Assembly (NCBI RefSeq): GCF_024347095.1
Contig: NZ_AP024903.1
Coordinates: 930,001-994,000, forward strand
DNA length: 64,000 bases
From: Vibrio rhizosphaerae
GTDB lineage: Bacteria; Pseudomonadota; Gammaproteobacteria; Enterobacterales; Vibrionaceae
Direction of reading: 5' to 3'
Both the position numbers and the translations under genes were made by a program. Each line of letters begins with the position of its first letter. The stretch's first letter is position 1. The notes under the pieces are model-generated. The model made no database searches. It was not told the origin of the DNA and saw nothing but the letters and a program-made list of their open reading frames with translations. Below are positions 16,966-25,054 of the stretch, piece by piece.

Positions 16966-18143
16966 GGTTGCAGCAGAAGCAGTTTAAAGTCGTCCGGCGA
17001 GGTAAGTTAGCCGCAGTGCTCCTTGCCATGATTTTCGTCATCAGTTGTCTGTCCCCCTTACTGGCCAATGATAAACCATTGCTGATTGTGTATCAGGGGC
17101 AGTGGTACTTTCCGCTGATCCATGAATATCCTGAAACCGAATTCGGCGGTTTTTTCGATACCGAAGCGGACTATAAAGATGCGTTCGTTGCCAAAGAAAT
17201 TACCCGGCATGGCTGGTGGTTATGGCCTCCGGTGCATTTTTCTTTCGACACCATTAACTACGATGTCAGCTTTCCATCGCCACCTTCCGCGACAAACTGG
17301 CTGGGGGTGGATGATCAGGGACGGGATGTGCTGGCCCGGATTCTCTACGGGACACAAATCAGTCTGATGTTTGCGCTGGGGCTGACCTTGATTGTTGCAT
17401 GTCTGGCCCTGTTTTTTGGGGCTTGTCAGGGATACTTCGGCGGCGTTATTGATCTGATCGGGCAGCGGGTGACTGAAATCTGGGGCGCGATTCCGGCTAT
17501 TTTTATTGTCATGATTATGGCGAGTCTGGTCCAGCCCGGCCCCTGGATACTGTTGCTGATTTTGTCACTGTTAGGTTGGCATCATTTGGCACAGCAAGTC
17601 CGGGCGGAAGTCCTGAGAATTCGCCAGCTTGATTATGTGCAGGCTGCAATCATTGCCGGCGTTGCCGACCGACGAATTATTTTCATCCATATCCTGCCAA
17701 ATGCTGTCGTTGCATTGATCAGTAATCTGCCATTTATTTTTGCCGGGGCTCTCGGTGCGCTGATCACATTAGACTTTCTCGGTTTTGGGCTGCCTGCCGG
17801 TTATCCTTCACTCGGGGAGCTGCTGGCTCAGGGGAAAAATAATTTGCAGGCACCTTGGCTGGGGATGATTGGATGCACCTATATTTTAGTGCTGGTGACC
17901 TCGGTGGTTTTGATTGGCGAGATGGTTCAGGAACTGGCCGCAAGACGAAGTTCCAACGTTGGCTCTAATAGTGGTGTTACGGGGACAGACGCTTTTACGG
18001 ATATGGCGGCGGCGAAAGATGTTACCGGGACAGACACCTCAGTTCGGGCTGATTCTTGCGAGGACAGACACCCGAACGGTTTAACCTCATGCAAGTCTGG
18101 CAGCGAAATCAAAGGGGGAGACAAGCATGCTGAAATGTCATGA
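16962..18143 (+). CDS. yejE: ABC transporter permease, YejE-like, with repeat-derived tail
   Basis: A 393-residue permease of the DppC/YejE group. The large periplasmic loop after helix 1 is typical of YejE (EADYKDAFVAKEIT, then WPPVHFSFDTINYDV and NWLGVDDQGRDVLARILYG). The EAA-type cytoplasmic loop reads AAIIAGVADRRIIFIHILPNA. From about residue 335 the family homology stops. The last ~58 residues (containing VTGTDAF, VTGTDTS and CEDRHPN) are translated GGACAG repeats. The reading frame stays open through these and runs 17 nt into yejF. The true family C-terminus is probably near 17945. Confidence 0.85.
   Translation: MRLQQKQFKVVRRGKLAAVLLAMIFVISCLSPLLANDKPLLIVYQGQWYFPLIHEYPETEFGGFFDTEADYKDAFVAKEITRHGWWLWPPVHFSFDTINYDVSFPSPPSATNWLGVDDQGRDVLARILYGTQISLMFALGLTLIVACLALFFGACQGYFGGVIDLIGQRVTEIWGAIPAIFIVMIMASLVQPGPWILLLILSLLGWHHLAQQVRAEVLRIRQLDYVQAAIIAGVADRRIIFIHILPNAVVALISNLPFIFAGALGALITLDFLGFGLPAGYPSLGELLAQGKNNLQAPWLGMIGCTYILVLVTSVVLIGEMVQELAARRSSNVGSNSGVTGTDAFTDMAAAKDVTGTDTSVRADSCEDRHPNGLTSCKSGSEIKGGDKHAEMS
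17976..18080 (+). repeat. Three GGACAG repeats in the 3' end of yejE
   Basis: Copies at ~17980 (GGGGACAGACGC), 18026 (GGGACAGACAC) and 18060 (AGGACAGACAC). They are read as GTDA, GTDT and EDRH, so two different frames are used within one protein tail. Confidence 0.8.
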
Positions 18144-19665
18144 TCTTTCATTCTCAATTGGTTCTCAGCGATTGTTAAAGGATGTCAGTTTTGAGCTGGC
18201 TGCGGGGGAGACCCTTGCGATTGTCGGGGAAAGTGGTGCCGGGAAGACGCTGTTATCTAAACTGATGATGGGGTTTGCTCCAACGGATGGTGTTCAGGAC
18301 GGAGAGGTTCTCTTTGAGCATCAGGAGCTGACTGCTCTGACTGATAAGCAATGGCGCACGTTGCGCGGTAGTGCTATCGGCCGGGTGGCTCAGGAACCGC
18401 TATCGGCGCTGAATCCGGTCAAGCGCGCTGAATGGATACTGAGTCGAGCGATTCAATTACATCAGCCTGCTCACAAACGGTCTCCCTCGCAACTTCGTCA
18501 GCGTATCGATGAGCTACTGCTTCAGGTCGGGTTACGTCCTGAACATCGCAAGCGCTTTCCGCACCAGTTGTCTGGTGGACAAAGGCAGCGTCTGCTGATT
18601 GCCATTGCTATCGCGAATTCCCCGCGGCTGTTGATTGCCGATGAACCGTCAACAGCACTGGATGAGCAAACTCAGCAGCAAATTTTGCGGCTTTTGAAAC
18701 GCTTACAGCAAGAGCTGAACATTGCGATGATCTTGATTTCTCATGATTTGCAATTAGTCAGAGATATCGCTGATCAAGTGGTGGTTCTGAAACGAGGCGA
18801 GATTGTTGAACAGGGCAGGACTGAACAAATCTTTACCGCTCCGACGCAAGACTACACACGCATGTTGTTAGCGCGACCGTCATTCCAACGGCCTGAGCCA
18901 GTAGTTTCTGCGCCGTTGCTACGTGTCAGTCATCTGACCGTTAAACACATTATTGATGGCATTCATTTCGAATTGGCACTGGGAGAAAATCTCGGTGTGA
19001 TTGGTGAGAGTGGGGCCGGAAAATCAACGCTGGCGAAAGCCTTACTGAGGCTTATTCCTGCAACGGGAAGTATCGAATTTGATGGCATGGACTGGCAGCG
19101 TCTGTCCCGCCAAGAACTGCGCGCGCAACGCGGGAAGATGCAGTTTGTCTTTCAGGATACAACATCCAGTTTTAATCCGCGTCTGACGATTTTCCAGTCT
19201 CTCAAAGATGCTTATCTGGCCCAGCATCAGGGGCAGACTCATCATGTTGAGCCACACCTCCGCCAAGCAATGCAAGATGTTGGTCTTGATGAGACATTAC
19301 TGGCGCGTTATCCCCATGAACTATCTGGCGGGCAAAGGCAGCGCGTGATGATTGCCAGAGCACTGATTGTGTCTCCGAAACTGTTGATTCTGGATGAGCC
19401 GACCACGGCACTGGATCAAGTGAATCGTCGGCATATTATTGCGTTGCTTCAGCGTTTACAGGCCGAACGACATTTCAGCTTGATTGTGATCAGCCATGAT
19501 CAGGGGCTATTAGCCACACTCTGTCATCAATATTTGGTTTTATCTCAAGGCAGACAATTGGCCGGGAAGGCGCGCTCTGTCCGGCACGATATGCCCCATC
19601 ATGACGATGTTGCCGATGCAAACTGGCACGAAACACCCATCTCACGACAGGTTATTGAATCATGA
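18127..19665 (+). CDS. yejF: ABC transporter ATP-binding protein with two ATPase domains, YejF-like
   Basis: A 512-residue tandem ATPase. Domain 1 has Walker A GESGAGKT (residue ~35), signature LSGGQRQRL (~148) and Walker B LLIADEPST (~168). Domain 2 has Walker A GESGAGKS (~295), LSGGQRQRV (~400) and LLILDEPTT (~420). This fused architecture is typical of YejF and similar dipeptide/oligopeptide importers. It powers the YejB/YejE pair. The start overlaps the repeat-built tail of yejE, and the stop overlaps the nitroreductase start by 4 nt. Confidence 0.88.
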   Translation: MLKCHDLSFSIGSQRLLKDVSFELAAGETLAIVGESGAGKTLLSKLMMGFAPTDGVQDGEVLFEHQELTALTDKQWRTLRGSAIGRVAQEPLSALNPVKRAEWILSRAIQLHQPAHKRSPSQLRQRIDELLLQVGLRPEHRKRFPHQLSGGQRQRLLIAIAIANSPRLLIADEPSTALDEQTQQQILRLLKRLQQELNIAMILISHDLQLVRDIADQVVVLKRGEIVEQGRTEQIFTAPTQDYTRMLLARPSFQRPEPVVSAPLLRVSHLTVKHIIDGIHFELALGENLGVIGESGAGKSTLAKALLRLIPATGSIEFDGMDWQRLSRQELRAQRGKMQFVFQDTTSSFNPRLTIFQSLKDAYLAQHQGQTHHVEPHLRQAMQDVGLDETLLARYPHELSGGQRQRVMIARALIVSPKLLILDEPTTALDQVNRRHIIALLQRLQAERHFSLIVISHDQGLLATLCHQYLVLSQGRQLAGKARSVRHDMPHHDDVADANWHETPISRQVIES

Positions 19666-20261
19666 AATCTTTAGCACCGTTATTGTCCAGACGTTCTTAT
19701 GCACGAAAGAAACTCATCCATCCGGCACCCAGTGATCAAGAACTCCATCATTTATTTGAACTGGTGATGACCACACCAGACCACGGTAATTTGAAGCCTT
19801 GGCGTTTTTTGATTGTCAAAGGCGAGAAAATGCAGATGCTGGCAGATGCGACCTTAGAGATGTATCGTCGGCAGCTCCCGAATGGCGAACTGACCGAAAA
19901 GGCACGGCGCTCCTGTCAGGAGATTGCCAATACCCCGATGATGATTATCGCAGTGACTGACTTAAAACCGGCGCATCATGTTTCATTGTGGGATCAGTGG
20001 TTATGTGGTGGTGCCGCAGTACAAAATATCATGACGGGGCTGCATCTGATGGGCTATGGCGGATTTTGGTATACCTTTTTGGCCGGTGACGAGCTGAAGC
20101 CTATTCTGGGCATGCAGCCGGAAGACCAAGTGCTTGGCGCCATCTCCGTCGGTACCCCGAAAGCACGCGCTGTCCGCCCCGTAGAGCGGCAATCACCCAA
20201 CCCGTACTGCTTTGAATGGCAAGGATTAGCAGCAAAGCCAACACCATATTTCGAAGATTGA
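19662..20261 (+). CDS. Nitroreductase family FMN oxidoreductase
   Basis: A 199-residue protein of the small YdjA-like nitroreductase group. It has an N-terminal FMN-phosphate motif (SRRSYARKKLI), PDHGNLKPWRFLIVKG, the central GGAAVQNIMTGLHLMGYGGFWYT and the C-terminal ISVGTPKARAVRP. Members reduce nitro, quinone or other acceptors using NAD(P)H and FMN. It is the last gene of the exporter/importer operon, overlapping yejF by ATGA. Reductive iron release from the imported ferric siderophore, or tailoring of the peptide, are possible roles (inference). Confidence 0.82.
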   Translation: MKSLAPLLSRRSYARKKLIHPAPSDQELHHLFELVMTTPDHGNLKPWRFLIVKGEKMQMLADATLEMYRRQLPNGELTEKARRSCQEIANTPMMIIAVTDLKPAHHVSLWDQWLCGGAAVQNIMTGLHLMGYGGFWYTFLAGDELKPILGMQPEDQVLGAISVGTPKARAVRPVERQSPNPYCFEWQGLAAKPTPYFED

Positions 20262-20282
20262 GAAGGAAAGATAGGGATATTG

Positions 20283-20335
20283 AGGGGACTGACGGGATAT
20301 TCCGGGGACAGGCAGATTTTTATCGGGACAGACGA
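20283..20335 (+). repeat. GGACAG repeats between the importer operon and the transposase
   Basis: GGGGACAGGCAG at ~20303 and CGGGACAGACG at ~20324, with a degenerate GGGGACTGACGG at 20284. The remaining ~215 nt to the transposase start hold no feature I recognise. Confidence 0.75.
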
Positions 20336-20551
20336 CATAAGGATGTTATCGACTTTATGGACTTATCAGGACACACCAAATAAATCTCCCAATAAACCAG
20401 CAATGCTTCAAATCCAGTTAGTATGTCATTCTTTATCAACATAAAAGTTACATCGAAAAAAGTTATATCACTCGTAGCTTTGTCAGAGGACTCTTTTTCA
20501 ACATCCTGATTTGCGGCAGACTGATTTCATCATTTTTCGACCGGAATTTTT

Positions 20552-21508
20552 ATGACGATTGCCCGAACACAGCTCGTTTCCCCTGACATCACTTCGTACT
20601 ACCACTGTGTGTCACGCTGTGTTCGGCGCTCTTTCCTCTGCGGTGATGACCCATTCACCGGTATTTCTTATGAACATCGTCGTCATTGGGTTGAGCAGCG
20701 AATTTTGGCTTTGGCTAAAATTTACTGTATCGATATTTGCGCTTATGCGGTGATGAGTAACCATTATCATTTGGTTGTCCATGTCAATCGTGCTAAAGCT
20801 CTGCAACTTTCAGAAAGGGAAGTGATTGCGAGATGGGGGCAAGAACATCAATTCCCACCCTTGATACAATCCTATCTGACTGGGCAACTGTCAGCGTCTG
20901 AATATCCTGCTTGTATGAAATTAATAGCAATTTGGCGTGAACGGCTTTATTCACTCAGTTGGTTGATGAAAGAGCTGAACTATCATATCGCTTTAAGGGC
21001 CAACCAAGAGGATCAGTGTCGCGGGCACTTTTGGGAGGGGCGATTCAAATCTCAGGCGCTGTTAGATGAAAAGGCCTTACTGGCAGCGATGACGTATACC
21101 GATTTGAATCCTGTCCGGGCCAATATTGCTGAAACGCCAGAGACCTCAGAATATACGTCGTTCAAGCGACGTTTTGACGCATTGGAGAATAATCAGGAGA
21201 CCCCTTCAGGTTTGTTGCCATTTATCGGAAATCGATCTCAGCAACAACCGAGTGGTGTGCCATTTCGTCTGATCGATTATATAGAATGGGTGGATTGGAT
21301 CGGACGACAAATACGTGAAGGTAAACCGGGATATATCGATCACAAACATCCTCGTATTATCAGTCGCTTATCTCTGAACCAAATGGATAGCCTCGGTCTT
21401 TACTCCCGACTTGAAAAAGAGCGAGGCCTATGGATTGGCCCCAAACAACGTCTTCAGCATGTGAAGTCTTTGTTGAATCGCCAAAGACTACACGGTATCA
21501 CGATTTGA
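20552..21508 (+). CDS. REP-associated tyrosine transposase-like protein (RAYT, IS200-like Y1 fold)
   Basis: A 318-residue protein. The HUH metal-binding motif is in VMSNHYHLVVHV (about residue 72). A candidate catalytic Tyr is in LMKELNYHIALRAN, followed by the family hallmark RGHFWEGRFKSQALL and YTDLNPVRANI. These are the features of the IS200-related Y1 transposases known as RAYTs, single-copy housekeeping-like enzymes associated with extragenic palindromic (REP) repeats. It sits between the importer operon and the type II thioesterase gene, splitting the siderophore locus. It is framed by GGACAG repeats on the left and inverted CTGTCC repeats to the right of the thioesterase. It may be what disperses those repeats (inference). 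It lacks IS200-style ends that I can identify. Confidence 0.85.
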   Translation: MTIARTQLVSPDITSYYHCVSRCVRRSFLCGDDPFTGISYEHRRHWVEQRILALAKIYCIDICAYAVMSNHYHLVVHVNRAKALQLSEREVIARWGQEHQFPPLIQSYLTGQLSASEYPACMKLIAIWRERLYSLSWLMKELNYHIALRANQEDQCRGHFWEGRFKSQALLDEKALLAAMTYTDLNPVRANIAETPETSEYTSFKRRFDALENNQETPSGLLPFIGNRSQQQPSGVPFRLIDYIEWVDWIGRQIREGKPGYIDHKHPRIISRLSLNQMDSLGLYSRLEKERGLWIGPKQRLQHVKSLLNRQRLHGITI

Positions 21509-21521
21509 ATGTCTTATCTTT

Positions 21522-22217
21522 TCAGAGCAGTTGAACCAACCGCTCTAAAAAAGCCGTCAAATTCTGCTGAAAATAGAAATGATCTCCTGGCCAGTCCAAA
21601 TGCTGGTAGTCAGAAGTATACCGAGTCCACTGTTTGACTTTCTCTTGGGTGACAACCGGATCGTTTAGGCCATGAATGGTCGTGATTGGGCAAATTAATG
21701 GTTCAATCTCTTGCCGGTTATAATTGTCATTCAGGGCAAGATCCGAACGGATAATCGGTAAAAAAAGCTCAAGTAGTTCAGGATGTTCAAACACTTCATG
21801 TTTTATCCCTCCCATCTCTTGCAGTAAAGCGATAAGCGCTTGCTCTGAAAGATCACTTCTGAGCTGGTTTTCTCCTCGTAAGTGAGGTGCATGGCTGGCT
21901 GATATCACCAACCTTTGTGGTGATGTAAGGCCTGATGTTTGCTGGATTTTTAAAGTAAGTTCATAGGCAATCAGGCCGCCCAGACTGTGCCCAAATAGAG
22001 CGTATGGTTCACGAGAGGAGAGACGGTCTCCGAGTTGTTGGATCAGATCATCCACCAGCACGGGAATACTGGTCGGTAATGGATCAGTAAATCGTCGTCC
22101 CCGCCCCGGATATTCAGGGCAATAAAGTGTGATATTGTGCGCTGCAAGTTGGGTGCGCCAGTCAGCGTAGAGTGAAGATGAACTACCAGAAGATGGTAGA
22201 CATATCAGTGTTGCCAT
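21522..22217 (-). CDS. Type II thioesterase (editing) of the NRPS locus
   Basis: A 231-residue alpha/beta-hydrolase. The N-terminus LICLPSSGSSSSLYADW is the type II TE oxyanion region, the nucleophile motif is FGHSLGG (Ser about residue 76), the acid lies in HGLNDPVV, and the His is in WPGDHFYFQQ. Such enzymes clear misprimed or stalled acyl groups from NRPS carrier domains. It is convergent with the transposase (13-nt gap), faces away from the receptor gene's start and lies downstream of the receptor gene. Confidence 0.9.
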   Translation of the reverse strand: MATLICLPSSGSSSSLYADWRTQLAAHNITLYCPEYPGRGRRFTDPLPTSIPVLVDDLIQQLGDRLSSREPYALFGHSLGGLIAYELTLKIQQTSGLTSPQRLVISASHAPHLRGENQLRSDLSEQALIALLQEMGGIKHEVFEHPELLELFLPIIRSDLALNDNYNRQEIEPLICPITTIHGLNDPVVTQEKVKQWTRYTSDYQHLDWPGDHFYFQQNLTAFLERLVQLL

Positions 22218-22264
22218 GTTGTTTCCTCAAATCATTCCATAACGCATCCATTCAATAACCCATC

Positions 22265-22420
22265 TGTCCCACTAAGAAATTCGAAAGTCTGTTCTTGCGA
22301 ATGTTCAGTCGCGCTATGTTCGACTGTCCCGCCAGTACCGTAGAATTTCAAAAGTGCCTGTCCCACTTAGAAGTCCGTCCCGCTGAGACAAGAAGACAAA
22401 AGAAAGGCCGTCTGTCCTCC
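22265..22420 (-). repeat. Inverted CTGTCC repeats between the TE II and receptor genes
   Basis: Copies at ~22265 (TCTGTCCCAC), 22327 (ACTGTCCCGCC), 22357 (GCCTGTCCCAC) and 22409 (CGTCTGTCCTCC), plus degenerate forms at 22290 and 22376. The last copy forms the loop side of the receptor gene terminator. Confidence 0.8.
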
Positions 22421-22429
22421 AAACGGCCT
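22397..22429 (-). terminator. Rho-independent terminator of the TonB receptor gene, containing a repeat
   Basis: The stem AAGGCCGT / ACGGCCTT (22403-22410 and 22422-22429) is followed on the minus strand by TTTCTTTTG. The GGACAGACGG repeat core makes up the loop and the 3' stem, so the dispersed repeat has been built into a transcription terminator. Confidence 0.75.
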
Positions 22430-22456
22430 TGCACTTTCAACAATGCAATAACAACA

Positions 22457-24721
22457 TCAGAACTTATAACTCGCTTTCAGCGATACAGTTCTGGGCGATC
22501 CCAGATACACCGCATTCTGTGATGAATCAGAAGATGATGCGTAGTAGTCTTTGTCGAACAGGTTGGCGACATTCAGTTGGACACGCAGCTTTTTATCAGC
22601 AAAGGCTGGTTGATACCAAGCGGTCATGTTCACTAGTGTGTACGCATCGAGTGTATAATCATAGCCTTGACGTTGGTTACCGGCGCGCTCTCCGACATAA
22701 ACGACGCCTGTCCCCGCACCCCATTGATCATTGATATCATAAAGCAACCAGGTGCTGGCATTGTGCTCTGGCACGTTCACTGGTTTTGCGGTTGTATCCG
22801 GTGCATTGACAAACTCAACATCGGTATAACCGTAAGAGAAGATAGCCGTCAGTTGATCGGTAATGGTGTAATCACCATCGATTTCAAAGCCGCGGCTACG
22901 CTGTTTATATACATTGAAGCTACCCGTAACATCCCCCGCATATGCGACATTGTCCAAATCAATCCGATAGGTTGATAGTGTCAGATTAAGGTTTTTATCC
23001 AATAGGGCCAGTTTGGTACCAACTTCATATTGAGTCCCTTTTTGAGAATCCACCCAATGATTCGCAACCGAATCATACTTATTGTTGGGCATATAAGAGG
23101 TTGCGACGTTTGAGAAGCCTGAAACATTGTCAGTGAACTTGTATAAAGCGCCTAACTGACCACTGACGTTCGTTTCGTAAGGAGCCTTTGTCTCACTTGC
23201 CTTAAATGATGGAAGTGTTGATTGGATATACTTACGTGAATAACGGTCAGCGCGCAGGCCTGCAACAAAGTGCCAGTCACCGTACTCAATCAGATCATTC
23301 AGGTAAATCCCGTACTCCGTTAATGTCTGGGATTCATCTTGGATCTTGAACATGTCATTGGGGTCGGACACATTAGTAAAATTGTCTGAGTTATAGTCGT
23401 AAGCACCACTATTCGGATTCGGTGTTTTTAGCACACGTTTTGAATAGATTGTTGTTGCACTTTGTAAACCACTCCAGCTGGCAGAAACGCTGGTCGTTTT
23501 ATCTTCTTTATAGCGGGTTGCATCGACCCCTGTGGTGATTTGATGATAGGTCTGACCAATATCAAAGGCCAGTTGGTTTTCCCAAGAAAGTACATCGGTC
23601 CGGCTTGACGTATTTTCACCACCGATATAACGGTTGATTGTCCCGTCGAAAACCTTTTTGTTCTGGTCTTGGCCGTAAATCGTCACACCGGCTATTTTGC
23701 TTCGGGAAGCCGCCGAGGAGGCATAGAAATGCACACGTGTGCCGTCATAATCTCGTTTCTGATGACGCAATTTCAGTCGGGTCGTCCAGATATCATTAAT
23801 GTCATGTTCGATATCGAGTCCCCATTTCTGTGTGGTTCTCTCTTGTGAAGAGAATCCCGCCCCAAGACGTTTGCTGCCGATATCAAGGAATCGCCAGTCA
23901 CCACCGGATGAGTTGAGTACGGCTAAGGTGCCTCGGTCAAAGGGGACCTTTTCTTTGTTGTATTTATACGAGAAGGTAAGGCGTGTGTCCTCGTTAGCAA
24001 TCCAGGTTAAAGAGGGGGCGATATAGGTTTGTCTGCTGTCGGAGTCATCACGCCATCCTTCGGAATCATCGGCGACCCCGACAAGGCGATACAGCAGCGT
24101 TCCCTCTTCGTTAGCAGCACCGGTTGTGTCGATACTGAGGCGTCGCTTGCCATGCTCGTCAAGGTTCATCGTGAGCTGAGTGCTTTGTTCTGCTTCCGGT
24201 TTTTTGCCGATGAGGTTAATCAGGCCGCCCGGATTCATGTTGCCGTACAGAATCGACTCCGGCCCTTTGACGACTTCGACGTATTCAATATCTTCCAAAA
24301 CAGCTTTATCTGAAGCCAAGCCATACACACGGGTACCATCTTCGTAAACACTGGCTTTAAATCCCCGGATCGTGAATTCATCCCGAGTCCCGCCGTAGTC
24401 ATTTCCTTTGGTAACATTACTGATGTTACTCAGCACATCATTCATATCGACCGCATTTTGCTGGTCGAGCAAATCACGGTTAAGCACCACTGCTGAACGT
24501 GGAATTTCCGTCAGGTCAGCTTCAGTCCGCATGGTGGACTGCGCAATATTGGAAGTCAGCGTTTGTTTAATACTGGTGCCGGTCACGACCATCACATCTG
24601 CATTGTCCTGATCGGTTTCATTGGTTGCGGCGAAAACTGGAGAAGCGGTGAATCCGAGCATTAACACATTACGGGGGTGGATCAATTCACGAATGATTTG
24701 AGCTAAAGGTATTTTATTCAT
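22457..24721 (-). CDS. TonB-dependent siderophore receptor
   Basis: A 754-residue outer-membrane receptor. A long signal sequence ends near SPVFA. A TonB-box-like stretch (DVMVVTG) follows, then the plug (IPRSAVVLNRDLLDQQNAVDMNDVL, RGFKASVYEDGTRVYG, EVVKGPESILYGNMNPGGLINLIGKKP) and a 22-strand-type barrel ending in SLKASYKF. PESILYGNMNPGGLIN is the typical ferrichrome/pyoverdine-type receptor plug motif. There is no N-terminal signalling domain, so no FpvA-like sigma signalling. It is divergent from the hydroxylase/NRPS operon across a spacer with a Fur box, so it is presumably iron-repressed and is the probable ferric-siderophore receptor. Confidence 0.93.
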   Translation of the reverse strand: MNKIPLAQIIRELIHPRNVLMLGFTASPVFAATNETDQDNADVMVVTGTSIKQTLTSNIAQSTMRTEADLTEIPRSAVVLNRDLLDQQNAVDMNDVLSNISNVTKGNDYGGTRDEFTIRGFKASVYEDGTRVYGLASDKAVLEDIEYVEVVKGPESILYGNMNPGGLINLIGKKPEAEQSTQLTMNLDEHGKRRLSIDTTGAANEEGTLLYRLVGVADDSEGWRDDSDSRQTYIAPSLTWIANEDTRLTFSYKYNKEKVPFDRGTLAVLNSSGGDWRFLDIGSKRLGAGFSSQERTTQKWGLDIEHDINDIWTTRLKLRHQKRDYDGTRVHFYASSAASRSKIAGVTIYGQDQNKKVFDGTINRYIGGENTSSRTDVLSWENQLAFDIGQTYHQITTGVDATRYKEDKTTSVSASWSGLQSATTIYSKRVLKTPNPNSGAYDYNSDNFTNVSDPNDMFKIQDESQTLTEYGIYLNDLIEYGDWHFVAGLRADRYSRKYIQSTLPSFKASETKAPYETNVSGQLGALYKFTDNVSGFSNVATSYMPNNKYDSVANHWVDSQKGTQYEVGTKLALLDKNLNLTLSTYRIDLDNVAYAGDVTGSFNVYKQRSRGFEIDGDYTITDQLTAIFSYGYTDVEFVNAPDTTAKPVNVPEHNASTWLLYDINDQWGAGTGVVYVGERAGNQRQGYDYTLDAYTLVNMTAWYQPAFADKKLRVQLNVANLFDKDYYASSSDSSQNAVYLGSPRTVSLKASYKF

Positions 24722-24902
24722 TTTGATGACTGCTTTTTCCGATGAAAGTAATTCGAGATAACCGATCTGACTACTGACAATGCCGTGTGTCCTTTCTATA
24801 GAAGCACCATTAATTCCATAGTTATCAACAGATAGCTATCTCACCGTTGCATGTAAATTGAGCGTCAGTAAATGTAAACAATTCTATATACAACTGTAAA
24901 GT

Positions 24903-24940
24903 TTTAATGATAATTATTTTCAATATCACTATCATTTAGA
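24903..24940. promoter_or_regulatory. Fur box (iron repression) in the divergent promoter
   Basis: Positions 24903-24921 match the 19-bp Fur consensus (GATAATGATAATCATTATC) at 15 of 19 places. A second, weaker overlapping half (read in reverse, about 12 of 19) extends to ~24940. It lies 182 nt from the receptor start and 134 nt from the hydroxylase start, so it could control both. The rest of the 333-nt spacer is AT-rich promoter DNA without other sites I can name. Confidence 0.8.
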
Positions 24941-25054
24941 TTATGATGGTGCTCTATTTTCTATTTCATAGAGCATTTATGCATATACCCCATAAAGTGT
25001 ATGTGTTTTCCGTACAGAGATAACCGACCCAAAATAACAAGAGGAGATATTGCG

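Noticed and set aside
19096..19115. CGTCTGTCCCGCC in yejF
   Set aside because: It encodes ordinary family sequence (QRLSRQEL) before the second ATPase Q-loop, so it is not counted as an insertion.
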